Source of the DNA: Elysia marginata
Taxonomy: Eukaryota > Mollusca > Gastropoda > Plakobranchidae
Length of the DNA stretch: 23,899 bases
Reading direction: 5' to 3'
Assembly: GCA_019649035.1 (NCBI GenBank)
Contig: BMAT01002979.1
Span: forward strand, 1 to 23,899
Made by a program: the position numbers and the translations under genes. The stretch's first letter is position 1. Each line of letters opens with the position of its first letter. The notes below the pieces were generated by a model. The model had not been told where the DNA came from, searched no databases, and was given only the letters and a program-made list of their open reading frames with translations. Below, piece after piece: positions 8,712-19,393 of the stretch.

Positions 8712-10560
8712 GCATTCTCATGATTGGATAATGAAGCAAAAGAGAGGAAAGGCATTACACATAATCAAAATAGATCTTTTGTATAATGTTATATCATCGA
8801 GTCGAATCTTACCAAGAGCATTACATAATAATATCATACTCATTAAAAATGGAAATGTGCAATATCATTATCTGTCATGTGAAATAGAACAGAGTAGCCG
8901 CACATGCATCAGAGAACTAATCCTCAACTTCTTACAATCTATTGCCATTTTAAGCCAAAATTGGTTTAGACTTAAAATTTAAGTTCCATGTGGACTTTAA
9001 AAACATAGATTATGAATCTTAAGAATTAGAATTTTTCAAAAGCAAACCTGTTTAGCTAAGGCTGAATAGTGCAGAGCACAAGAAAATTTTTTGTAGGTTA
9101 TTGGTTTCTAAAGATTGTGCACATTACAGAACCTTCTTTGTTTTTGTGCAAGATTAAAATTAGTTGACTTTCAAGGTTTTATATATGCGACAGGATTCGA
9201 TTCTATTTGTTCAGACTCAAAAGTGGGTTTACATTTCAGACTTATCTCTGAGATGTATTCTCAAAATGCCAGGGTCATTTCACATAATTATCTTTGCATT
9301 TTCTTTATGATCAGGTATAATGAAATGAAATTGACAAGTGCCTTGCTTATATACAAAATCAAATTTGAGAAAAAAAATCAATCAATCTGCAGTATTTTGG
9401 CACTTCTACTGATGTACACACAACAATTTTCAGGCTATGGTGTTTTTCCTTCTTTTTAAGGGTTATTGAGTTTTATTCATTCAGGGAAAGCTTTGCTAAA
9501 TACTTAACAATGTGTTTTATATCTTTGTATGGAAACATTTCTTCCTGGTGCTGTACTGCTTTGAATTTTGTCGCTTTTATCTTTGCAAATTTACTGTGCT
9601 TGATCACTATTTTGACTAGTTTAAGGAGTAGAAAAGTTGTGTACTCTTATAACCCAGAGCGTGTTTAAACTAAAATTAACTTTTACTTGGTTGAACCAAA
9701 ATGATTTTTGATGCCTAAATGATCTGAGACCTACCCCCTTCCCATTTTCCTTAGAAATTTATCTTGGTAAACCAAATCTAATCCATCCGAGCCAAAACAA
9801 TTTTCAAAGACTGTAGAATTTTGAACAATTTTTGAAAGCTGCATAATTTTAAACAATTTTTGAATTTTTGAAGGCTTTAGAATTTTGGCATCAATGTAGG
9901 TCAAATGGTTTTGCAAATGAAATACTTTCACTTCTTTTCAATCGCTCTCTGTCTGCCTCAGTAGGAATTAAGTGATATATTGATGGGAGTTGTAAGTTTT
10001 ATGTACATGTAAAATAATTTCTGTTGAAATGAGCGCAGGGTAGCTTGAGCTGTTGTTGAAATGGGTTTTAGACAACTTCTAATTTGCTTTGGATAGCAAG
10101 TTCTTTTGTGGTACTTTTGATCTCAATTTTATGTTCTGAAAGAACTCTTTTTGCATTTTCATGCTTTTGAAAAATACTGCTTTATTGTTGTGTAAATAAT
10201 GTATGTTATGTTCTTGCAAGGGGTTGTATTTTGTGGCATTTTCTGCCCTCCAAGCCAGGAGTGACAGGCAATCTAACGTTATTTGATATTGTTGCTGTTT
10301 GTGTTCTAGCTGCTAGTTTGGCTAACGCAAATATTAAGATATTTATTTTTCATTGCAAATACTTATTTGAAAAATTCTTATAGTGTTATCTTGTATTTGA
10401 AAAACAATTGGCTATAGCTTTTGGGAATGTGACAGACACTTGCTGTCAAATGATTTAATCTAAATTGAAATTGTGTTTATTTTTTAAATGATTACATAAT
10501 TTTGTAAATTCTGAAAGTTTGCATTCTTGAAGACTGTTTTGTAATAAAAGAAAAAAAGCA
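8712..10560 (+). other. PORCN: Probable PORCN 3' UTR
   Basis: AT-rich sequence after the TGA with no gene-like frame. The first canonical polyadenylation signal is AATAAA at 10543-10548, followed by an A-rich stretch, giving a 3' UTR of about 1.85 kb. A UGUAAAUA Pumilio-type motif lies at 10191-10198. Extent is inferred; there is no transcript evidence. Confidence 0.45.
10543..10548 (+). terminator. Polyadenylation signal, candidate for PORCN
   Basis: AATAAA, the first canonical hexamer on the plus strand after the PORCN stop. ATTAAA near 8843 is a weaker earlier candidate. Confidence 0.4.
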
Positions 10561-10622
10561 TAATGAAAATGTCTAAGGTATGTGCAAACAGGTAAGGAAA
10601 AAACCAACAAGAATACATATTA

Positions 10623-10919
10623 CATATACAGGGATGCAAGTTTTCCGATTTTAGCAGGAATTCCGATTTTTTTGGCAGTTTTCTTTAGCTAAAAAGTAGG
10701 AAAATCTTTTAAAACTATGGCTTAAATGTTGAAGAAAAACTCCAAAATTAAGACTCATGGAAAATCAAACACTTCTTTCAAGTTGTATAGCTGCGTAAAC
10801 CCTAGTACAGAGTTGTATCTACTATTTTTAATTGGTCTATCAAAAGTTCTATATGGGCAACCATAGAGTGTAAAATTTTCCTGCTTTTTGAGCATAAGCC
10901 GCTAGCATCCCTGCATATA
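10623..10919. mobile_element. hAT-like MITE, 285 bp, with flanking duplication
   Basis: The ends are inverted: CAGGGATGC at 10629-10637 and GCATCCCTG at 10905-10913. Both are flanked by the same CATATA (10623-10628 and 10914-10919), a 6-bp target duplication. The interior is AT-rich and non-coding. CAGGG ends with a 5-8 bp duplication fit the hAT superfamily. It has no transposase, so it would be non-autonomous. Confidence 0.75.
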
Positions 10920-13900
10920 GTAAAACAAGTTCTTATACAACTTTTTTTCTCTCGTAGACTTACAAAGTAGTCAACTGTCACTTGAAAAAAATATCTATTA
11001 TACATTTACGAGCTTCGCCATGGCAGCATTTCATTTATGTAAAGACATGGAAAATATCGTTAAGAATAAATTATATTCTATACATGCAAGTCAAATTTAT
11101 ATGTTTAGTTAAACACTGTGGGAGCATTGATAACATGGGGTATTAAAATTTCAACAAAAAGGCTTTTGGGAAACCAATTAACAGGCATATATGATGTCAT
11201 ATAACTACACTTTTCAAAACTATCCCTAACCACAAATACACAAGTTAATCTCTTTGAGTGATATAATATAGGTGCCCCGCTTATACTTAATTACCCTGAA
11301 AGCTTACTCATTTTTTTCCTACTATTGCCTTTTTAATGTGATGTGGGTGCTATATTTAGCTTTTGCTGGTGATAAAAGTTATTATTTTTTGTGATACTGT
11401 CGATACAGTTGCGTTTATTATTTATTAAAAAATATGTATATGTAAGGTTTGCATGGCAAAACAAGAAAAAAAAATCCCACATATTTTAAGCCTTCAAGAC
11501 TTTCAATCCAAGTTGTAATTTTGTGATTTCTTTTACTACCTGAAACTTGTTTTATGAAAATATCAAAATATGAAAGCCATTTCATGAAATGATTTCTGTC
11601 TGATGCCATGCGGAAAGAAAGAATTTAAAATTTCACAAAATTGAAAAAAAAAAACCCCTCAAATTTTGCCAAATTCAATATTCGAAAGGTTACCCTGTAA
11701 TCGTTTACACTTTTTTCTCCACTTATTTGGAGAGTAAGCTGAAAAGATGGTTTAAATGAATCTCCATTTTATGCTCTTCTTTGGGGTTTTTGTTTTACAA
11801 TTTTGTTGGAAATCTCCTTTATTTAAAGTTGTTGTTTTACTTTTATGTTTTACTTATCATAACAATCATTTTGTCTTTAGCATGGGTATTTTTAAAATTT
11901 TATTGGTGTTGTATATTATTTGCATGTTTTCTTCATAAATATTACATGGGATGCAAAACTTGTGTAAGTGAAACGAGTCTGGTCCATGCCTGCGACTTTT
12001 GCTTCAAAGTTTCAGGGTTTGAGCATTAGTTCTAGTCATATATGATTCTTTAACTTTTAATTGGAATTTTGATTCCTGAAAAATCTGCAGTGTTGGGGGT
12101 GAACAATTTGTTCAATGTGTTTGTTTCATTCTATGTTTTTTTTTCTTAAAATTTGTTACAATTGATCTTTTTTTGAGGTGCATTACCTCTTCAAAAAAAA
12201 AAAAAAGAGAGGAAGGTCAAGGCATGAAGTTCATACTAAAGCAGACTAAAAAAAGGGTAATATTATTTTTCTGACAAACAATTACACTTTTTGACAGCAC
12301 CATGTGATCCAGTGGTTTCTGTGATTGCATTATTTATGGTTGCATGAAAATGGGTCTCAAATTGATGTATTTTGAATTTAAATTATTGTTTGTTAATTCT
12401 GAAAAAGTGCCTTTATTATTATAATATCTGTAAGGTTGGTCCTGTCTCTCAGCATTTTACTGATTTTAGTTTCTTGAGAAATAGAAAACATTTATTTGTG
12501 TAGCAATATCACAAAATCAGTCTTGTTGAAGAATTTTTTAGGTTCAGAAATATCTAAATTATTTGAAAGCTCCTGAAAAGCCAAACATTATTTTGATATC
12601 TTTGTTATGTCCAGAGGGATCAGTGAGACCTATTCTTAAGAAATGAGGGAAACGCGTTTTAAAGTTTCATATTAGTCATCAAGGAGAGGTCAAAGTTTAC
12701 ACATTTAAGCTTCATTTTAATAATTTGAAATCTACATAAATAATTCAAAAGGCCAGGGCCTCTGTTCGTCTGCCTACCACTTTTTAAAAGATGTTAGGCA
12801 GAAGAACATACATAAACAAAGTAGTTTTGATTGCTTTGTTTGTTGAATTCTGTGGTGTAGATGATGAAATATTTTTTAACTTTCTACATACACCAAAAAG
12901 TTTTTTTTTTTCAAAAGTTGTATGCTTAGATAGAAAGAGATAAATTTCTCAATGTAAAAATAAATACAACTCGACTTATTTTGTGATACTGCTACATGTT
13001 TGCAAATTTTCAAGCATACATTTGACCAGTTCACGATTTATACTCATGATGATGCAGTGCAAATAGTGGTCTCAAAAGTTTCATAATAATGTTTATTTTG
13101 AAAGACTGAATCTTGTTCTTTTATATTTCATTGTCATTAAGAATGTTAGAGCAAGTTACTTTAATATTTGTCTCAAGTTTTGTTGCAGACTGGTAATACC
13201 AAAAACTTATTAATGGTTAAAGTGGCATTTGATGCTCTGCTAAAAATCCTAAACAAGAAACATGTGCAAAATAAAAACTTCATTATTTGTTAAACCTTAT
13301 TTTTTTCTATATATATTCAAGATTTTTCCAATGCATTTTGATGAAATCAGCTGGGATCATAATATCTTCATGAAAATTTTTAATTTATGTACTGGAATTT
13401 TATGCACATAATAGTGCTATAAACAGAACATTTAATTTTTTGTTTAAAATATTTCTTAAACTGCTTGAGAATTTTCTTTACATATGCCATCTTGAAAGTG
13501 TGCCTTAAAAAACTAAATTGAATACACGTTATGCAAATTTGGGATACATTAAGTTTACATCTGCTAAAAATGTTATTATGTATGCCAAAAAAGACTGCGA
13601 AAATAACACAATGCACAGTCATTTTTAAATTTTGGCTTTTTTATTTTAATATTAATAAAAGCTTGATTTTTTAAATATGGTTTAGTAATTTAATAATTCA
13701 ATTTTTAATAGCTCTGGCCTATGCCATCATTTAAGGATTGTACTTAAGTTAAGGGACAGTGCGGCAGCCAGAGGCATTTTTTTTTCTTTTTCGTAATAAG
13801 ATCTAATTTTTGTGTTTCGAAAAAATGTTTTCGGGACAAAAGTAACAGAAACACGTGTATTTTGTCATTTCCAATGTTTGGTTGCCATGGAAACTGATTG

Positions 13901-14522
13901 TTGTAGCCGCCATGTTGAATAAAAATAGTAAACTTTAGGCCTGCATAAGTCAGAATCTAAACAATATATTTGCATTCTGTAAAATGCAAATTACAGTCCA
14001 TTCAAAAATTTTGTTAGAAGCATTTTCTTCTTAGCTGCTTTTTTAGATATTTTATACATTTTTTTAGTTTGTATAAAAGAGGAAAGTGCCAAAAAGTACT
14101 TTTTATCAAGAAAAACATTTGCAAAACAAAGACAAACAACAATATTGAAAAAAGCTTCTGACAAAACTGAGAACAGTGTATTGGGAAGTCATATGCGAAG
14201 TTTGACTGGAATTGCTCAACAGCTTTTGGAGATGTACAAAGATACAGGTTAAAAAAACGTTTTGAGAAAAACGCGAAAAAAGTAAAATAGAAGATAAAAA
14301 AGGAACTTTGAGGTTTTAGGCAATGCAGCTGTGTATGTCTACCCTCCCCATGTCCCATGCAAGCCTGTAGTTCAGCATGGAGTGTTATGTCACCTTGTCA
14401 GTTGCCACCCGCAGTATACTCGCGATAACTAAATAAGATACATCACTCTTACAAATTTTATATTGTTTAATTATGATGATTTACCTAAGAATAACTGAGT
14501 TCGTTCTCTATAATATAGCTAG
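10920..14522. other. Gene-poor AT-rich region
   Basis: No exon-like or protein-family signal was recognised on either strand. The open frames here are low-complexity and lack codon structure. The only ordered items seen are poly-A/T runs (for example 12194-12208) and the hairpin at 12763-12808. Confidence 0.6.
12763..12808. repeat. Inverted repeat, 14-bp arms with 18-nt loop
   Basis: TGTTCGTCTGCCTA (12763-12776) and TAGGCAGAAGAACA (12795-12808) are complementary at 13 of 14 positions. The stem is shorter than a typical microRNA precursor. It could be a small RNA fold, or the relic of a foldback element. Confidence 0.6.
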
Positions 14523-14798
14523 TTAACCCATTTGTGACATAGGTATTTTCAGTCGCCATGACAAGGCTTTTTTGGTTCAAAAGTGGGACTACTTGTACAC
14601 TCTTACCATAGCTGAATTCTAGTTGTTGTATTAGATTTTAAGTAAGTCTAGTTAAATGCCTTTTATATGCAGACATTGTATTATTTAGCGTCATGGGGAA
14701 TGGCAAAATCAGCTGGTTTAAGGATATACAATGTACATTGTGTCTCTGTAATGAAAAGTAAGATGTACGTATTATGTTATATGTCATGAAAGGGTTAA
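14523..14798. mobile_element. piggyBac-like MITE, 268 bp between TTAA sites
   Basis: TTAA at 14523-14526 is followed by CCCATTTGTGACATA, and TATGTCATGAAAGGG is followed by TTAA at 14795-14798. The inverted ends match at 11 of the first 14 positions. TTAA duplication and CCC ends are hallmarks of piggyBac. No transposase is encoded. Confidence 0.72.
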
Positions 14799-16255
14799 TA
14801 CTTTCTAAAACCAATGGTTACAGATCTTATGTCATGTGGCAGATTGGATATACATGTACTTAAAACGGAGCACGGAAACCTTATTTATAAAGAGAATAGA
14901 TTCATAATGCATATTTGCTATATTTTTCATACTTACTGGAAATTTTTAACTTTTTCCATCTAATTTTCACTAACTTCATTGATCACAAATAAAGGCATTG
15001 TTGTGAATCCTCACAAGTTATTTTCAATGTCTGTCAGTCACAAGAGTAATATCTTGGTCATCAAGCACTCCTGGCTGGGGACTTTTTTGCTCACATTTTG
15101 CTGGAAAAAAATCGGATTTTAAAATTAGAAAAATATTAGGCCTTAAAAGTTTGCTATGGAATAAAGCTTAAAGTGAAATCTTGATCTGTTAGCTTTTGGC
15201 CGTTGTAACACTATCTGAACAATGGTTGAAAAAGGAAAAAATTTAAGGTATTAAATCAGCAGTAGATTGACTTATTTTTCACATGAGCTTTCTTCAATGC
15301 ATTTTTTATGCAGTGAAAAGTTTTGCATATGTCAAAACATAAATCGTCCCATCATTACCGATAGAGAAGTTACTGCCTCCACTATCTGCTCTCTAAGGAT
15401 CACAAACATAGCCCACACAAAGCTGTTTTTTTATATCTGTGTCTCATTTTACTGTTTTAAAAGATTTTCAGCTAGCAAAAGTTAGTAATGATGAAACACA
15501 ATTTAATAAATTGGTCACTGCTGTCTATTCATTTATCTCTTTCAGGCTTTTTTTTCTCTAATTTCAGCTCTTCTAAGAGTAAGAGTTTCAACTTTATTTG
15601 TGTGTTATTAAAACGTGCTGAGATGTTTGGAGGACAATGAAGTTAAGGTTTTGTTTTTTTATTTCATTTACATCTTGCATTTAGTTTTGAATATTATGAA
15701 TACTAGTGCACTTGTTTTTAGTATTGCTGAGACGTAATGATTTTAGTTTGAAAAGGTCCACATTTTGACTTTTTTGGCAGGATAAATTGTAATGATATAT
15801 TTTTTCATGTTTCTGTTAATTTTTAATTAGGACAAAAAATTGTTATCATTGATTGTTAAGATAAGCACTTTTTCTCCTTCATTTTTAAGGCTTAGATTAA
15901 TATTGTTACAACGATCTTGCTTTAAAATGCTTCATTAAATGGGTTTGTTTTTCAATTTTAATCGCTTTAATTTTTTTTCTTCAGTATTTGTCATTAAGTT
16001 TAAGTTTTTTGTTTTACAGGAAAGTTGATATGTTAAGTTTAATTCACCAAACCACACCATACGCAGCTTTCTTGACCACACGTTGTGTGTGATGGTGTGT
16101 GTGTGTAATAAATAACCTGACTGTGTTTTCTAATTTTCTTCATGGACACATTGGAGCACAAACTAAGGCAAATTATAGCTATACTAAGATAGTTTACAAG
16201 CTAACTGAAATCAAATATAGTTATTTAGATTTTCATGTCTGTTTTCTATCCTCTC
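14799..16255. other. Gene-poor AT-rich region before the assembly gap
   Basis: Nothing recognisable on either strand. A splice-acceptor-like TTTTGTTTTACAG at about 16008-16020 is followed by a short stretch ending in AATAAA near 16108, but it has no coding support. Confidence 0.5.
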
Positions 16256-16259
16256 NNNN
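16256..16259. other. Assembly gap (4 N) next to a 12-base poly-C
   Basis: Four N bases are followed by twelve C at 16260-16271. The homopolymer probably caused the uncertain consensus, so local length is unreliable. Confidence 0.98.
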
Positions 16260-16271
16260 CCCCCCCCCCCC

Positions 16272-16929
16272 TTTACTCTGTCCATATTCATGATAAACCT
16301 ACATGCATTTCTGGGTGGTTAAACAGTTTTTGGAATTTTATATAATAGTACATTATTTTCAAATCGTTTTTAGCGGTGACTACATAAGAAGGGTTTGTGT
16401 GTGTCTTTAGTTTTATAAAGGCACAGTAGCAGAATCAAGCACAGGAGACCTGTATACACAACCACACTCACATACACACCTCATTACAATAAAAGAAATT
16501 ACAGGAACAGTTTTACAGTTGTAGATATGGTAAAAAGTTTAATAAACAAATCGAAAACATTTCTCTTTTGGAAAAAAAAGAGAATATACAAGATACTAAG
16601 TGAAAACAGTATTTTTTTTCATTTTATTATTTTTCTGTAAAGATCATCGTAATTATTATTTAAAAAATTGAAGAATGACAAGAATTATCCGACCTCACAA
16701 GGTTTGTTATCATGAGCAATAAAGTTGGCAAACAAAAACATAGTTGTTAAAAAAACTTTCTTATGCATTTTTATCATTTTCAGAATACATTTTTAATCTT
16801 CAAAAAAATGTTTAACATGATAGGAAAAAACAAAACAAAGTATCGTTCAATTCATTTATAGTATAGTATAGTATTACACAACCAGAATTTATAAAAACCA
16901 AAATAAAATATCAGAGTGAATCATGTAGG

Positions 16930-16984
<55 letters not shown>

Positions 16985-18000
16985 CATAATTTTGCCTTTT
17001 TGTATTTCTTTTAACAATAAAATTGAAAATAATTTGTAATATTTAAAACACAGGTTTACATGAAATTTGTTAAAAAGAGAAAATGTTACATGTGTAAGCT
17101 TAAGTCATAACACAGTTGTACTCGTATATTTAAAATGTTTCTATTCAAGTGTAAGCAGTGTTAATACAGTTCAGTATAGCATATCGTAAATCGAGATCAA
17201 AGTTAATAGATACATTCTTTGGACTTTTATCACAATAAATGCTTGAGTGGGATAGGAGTACACGCTGAAGTACGATTATTTAGTTAACTACAATGTATAA
17301 ATAAAAAGGTTTACTGTGGAACTCAAACAATATTATAATCATGTAATTGTCCACTGACATAAGTTTGATTTCTAAACAAGAAGCAGATATTTTTTTATAA
17401 CTGACGTTTTATTTGGGATGTCAGAAATTACCCCAACACTTAGCACCATCTTACACTAGTTACAGCATGTGTTTCCTGTGTTGGTTCTTGGACCTCTTTA
17501 CTACTGCTTCTGCCGCTGCTGCTCTACATACTTCTTCCAATAACACATGATTACAAAAGAAAAGTCAATGTGGTTAGTAGTAATATGCCTTTCTGTATAT
17601 CATATGGTTTTGACACATGGCACTATAACATGACGAGATCCGTATATTGACACAATCTCTCTTCTTGTTGATCAATACATCATCAATAGTTTTTAATTCA
17701 GCTTGTAGGTGTGGAGAACATTATCTCTTGAGAGCGCAGCATTGACTTTGATTTAAAATTTAAATGGGAGACAAATGAAAGGGACATGTATAGTTTAAAG
17801 TAAGTATACATAACATTGATCGTTAACATAAACCTACTAATACTGTTTCCTTGACTTTCTGGCTGTCTTTCTACTGGTCTGCTTACTTGTGTGTCTCCCC
17901 CCCCCCTCTCGCTCTCTCTGTCCTTCTCTCTTCCCATCTCTGGCTTTCTCCTGCGCACCACTTTCTTAAGTTCTTTGCTGCCCGTATCCTTTATTCTTCA
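16272..18000. other. Gene-poor region, AT-rich
   Basis: Apart from the TA microsatellite, TATAG pentamers near 16858-16873 and a poly-C/CT tract at about 17896-17935, no gene is recognised. Confidence 0.5.
16930..16981. repeat. (TA)n microsatellite, about 50 bp
   Basis: Uninterrupted TA dinucleotides within an AT-rich stretch. Confidence 0.97.
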
Positions 18001-18002
18001 AT

Positions 18003-18389
18003 CTGTACCTCAACTATGGGTGCGAAACATGGACCTTCACAAAGGCAGTCAAAGATAAAAATAAAGTCCTTGAATGTGGTGCTACAGAAGAGTCTTGAGA
18101 ATATCTTAGAAGGAGCACAAGACCAACGAAGAGGGTACTACAAGCGGCAGATGTAACGGAAAGACTGCTAGACCAGCTGATAAAGAGACAATTGCGCTAC
18201 GCCGGTCATGTTATTAGAGGAAACTCGGGACATCTTTTGCAGCTAGCCTAGGAAGGCAGAAGAGGTAGAGGACGCCTTAAAAGGAGCTGGACTGGCGACA
18301 TGAAGCAATGGACCAACTATCGTACATATGGAGACATCAAACGGAAAGCCGAGAGTAGAGAAGAATGGAGATTCATGGTTGCCAACCTT
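18003..18389 (+). pseudogene. Decayed LINE reverse-transcriptase C-terminus
   Basis: One plus-strand frame reads LYLNYGCETWTFTKAV, then a damaged middle, then VLQAADVTERLLDQLIKRQL, RYAGHVIRGN, GRRGRGRLKRSWTGDMKQW and EEWRFMVANL. The YGCETW block, the GHV(I/M)R block, the basic GRRGRGR block and the terminal WR-VANL are the usual order at the end of endonuclease-RT LINE proteins, probably RTE-type. The frame is closed by TGA at 18096 and TAG at 18249, so it is dead. The catalytic palm is absent. A short TATA-rich stretch follows, possibly the old LINE 3' tail. It is in the opposite orientation to the LINE at 1-844 and from a different family. Confidence 0.85.
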
Positions 18390-18639
18390 TATATATATAA
18401 AAACATGCATACTTATGTTTGCATGTACTGAATTGTGTATTAGGTTTTTGTTTTTTGAAAGAGATCATAAAAAAGTCATCCTCCTATCAACTGCAATACA
18501 TGTAAATAGGAATAATAATCTGCTCAGACGATATAAAAGTTATCACACAAAACAGTCTTCGTTTCACAATACATATTTATTTAAAAGTCCAAGCACCATG
18601 CCGAAAAACAGTATAAATATCACCTGTTATTGCACATAG

Positions 18640-18800
18640 GAGCGTAGTGGCGACATGGTTTAAGCTATGTTTCTCTAAGTGGCAAGGCGGTGGGTGCCGA
18701 AGCATCTATAAGTCGAAGGTTCGAATCATACCAAAGGCAGACATTTCGGGCATTTCCACTAAAAAGCCTACTTCTCTCCACTGCTAATTTCATACCTTTA
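18640..18800 (+). mobile_element. Possible tRNA-derived SINE head
   Basis: A near-perfect B box, GGTTCGAATCA, lies at 18718-18728. An A-box-like TGGCAAGGCGG lies about 40 bases upstream (18680-18690). The cloverleaf is poor, so a working tRNA is unlikely. A SINE is favoured but no tail or target duplication was seen. Confidence 0.4.
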
Positions 18801-18965
18801 CAATATTTCTGTTATTGCACAATAGCTTTCACATTTTGAAAGAATTTAAAACTCTGGCACAAATATGTCAAATAGGAAACTGGCACCGGATGAAAAAACA
18901 CTTTAAAAAAGATGTTTCTTTCACAAGTGAAAAGAAATGAAGAAAATATCACCTGGCTGTACAGT

Positions 18966-18971
18966 TTTATT
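18966..18971 (-). terminator. Candidate polyadenylation signal of the BIR gene
   Basis: AATAAA on the minus strand, about 330 bases after the stop at 19298. It is the first one downstream of that stop. Confidence 0.35.
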
Positions 18972-19297
18972 TTTTTTTCTTTCGAAAATTATGAGGTTGA
19001 AGGAGATAGTAAATCTGACACGAGCCAGAACTTTTTTTAAACACATTTCAATGAAAAGAATGATGAATTAAGATCAGCTGACTATGCTTTTTCGCAAGCT
19101 CCATTCCAAATTTCCGTTAGGCGCAGATATTTTCACTTTCATTGACCAAAATGGTCAAAACTTTACCCTCCGCACCGTTAGTATATGTATTCAATAAAAT
19201 ATTTCTCGGGGACAATCCACCGCCAACAGAATAAGTAAATCTAAAAAGTCGGTTTCAGGTTGTAAAAAGATGCTCTTGAGAGGGCCAAATTTTGTTC

Positions 19298-19393
19298 TCA
19301 GTCTCTCGAGGTATCCATTTCGTCCATCTGGTCATCTTTATTTTGCTTTGCCTGTGTTCGTGTGAGCTCATGGTTCACAGAGTCCGTGGTAAT
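19298..19393 (-). CDS. BIR gene exon 3 with stop
   Basis: Acceptor TTGACTTTTACCCACTAG, phase 0. Encodes ITTDSVNHELTRTQAKQNKD then DQMDEMDTSRD and TGA. Supported by the strong acceptor and frame fit rather than by homology. The first residues could be the last helix of a UBA-like domain, as found between BIR and RING in several IAPs. Confidence 0.6.
   Translation of the reverse strand: MTTDSVNHELTRTQAKQNKDDQMDEMDTSRD

Noticed and set aside
8692-9459. Two plus-strand ORFs (96 and 114 codons) after the PORCN stop.
   Set aside because: One overlaps the PORCN stop in another frame. Neither has domains or coding-like composition, and both lie in the presumed 3' UTR.
13750-14420. Possible DNA transposon with ends CAGTGCGGC and GCCACCCGCAGTA.
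   Set aside because: The inverted match is short and interrupted, and no target duplication was found.
16008-16113. Possible terminal exon (acceptor TTTTGTTTTACAG, then AATAAA).
   Set aside because: No coding frame or family similarity. Poly-T followed by AG is frequent by chance in this AT-rich sequence.
17490-17560. Exon-like minus-strand sequence encoding KKYVEQQRQKQ then TAG, with a branch-point-like CTAAC, pyrimidine tract and a downstream AATAAA (17408-17413).
   Set aside because: Only about 11 codons and no family match. The BIR gene already has a stop at 19298, and no partner exon was found. It could be a terminal exon of an unseen isoform, but the support is too thin.
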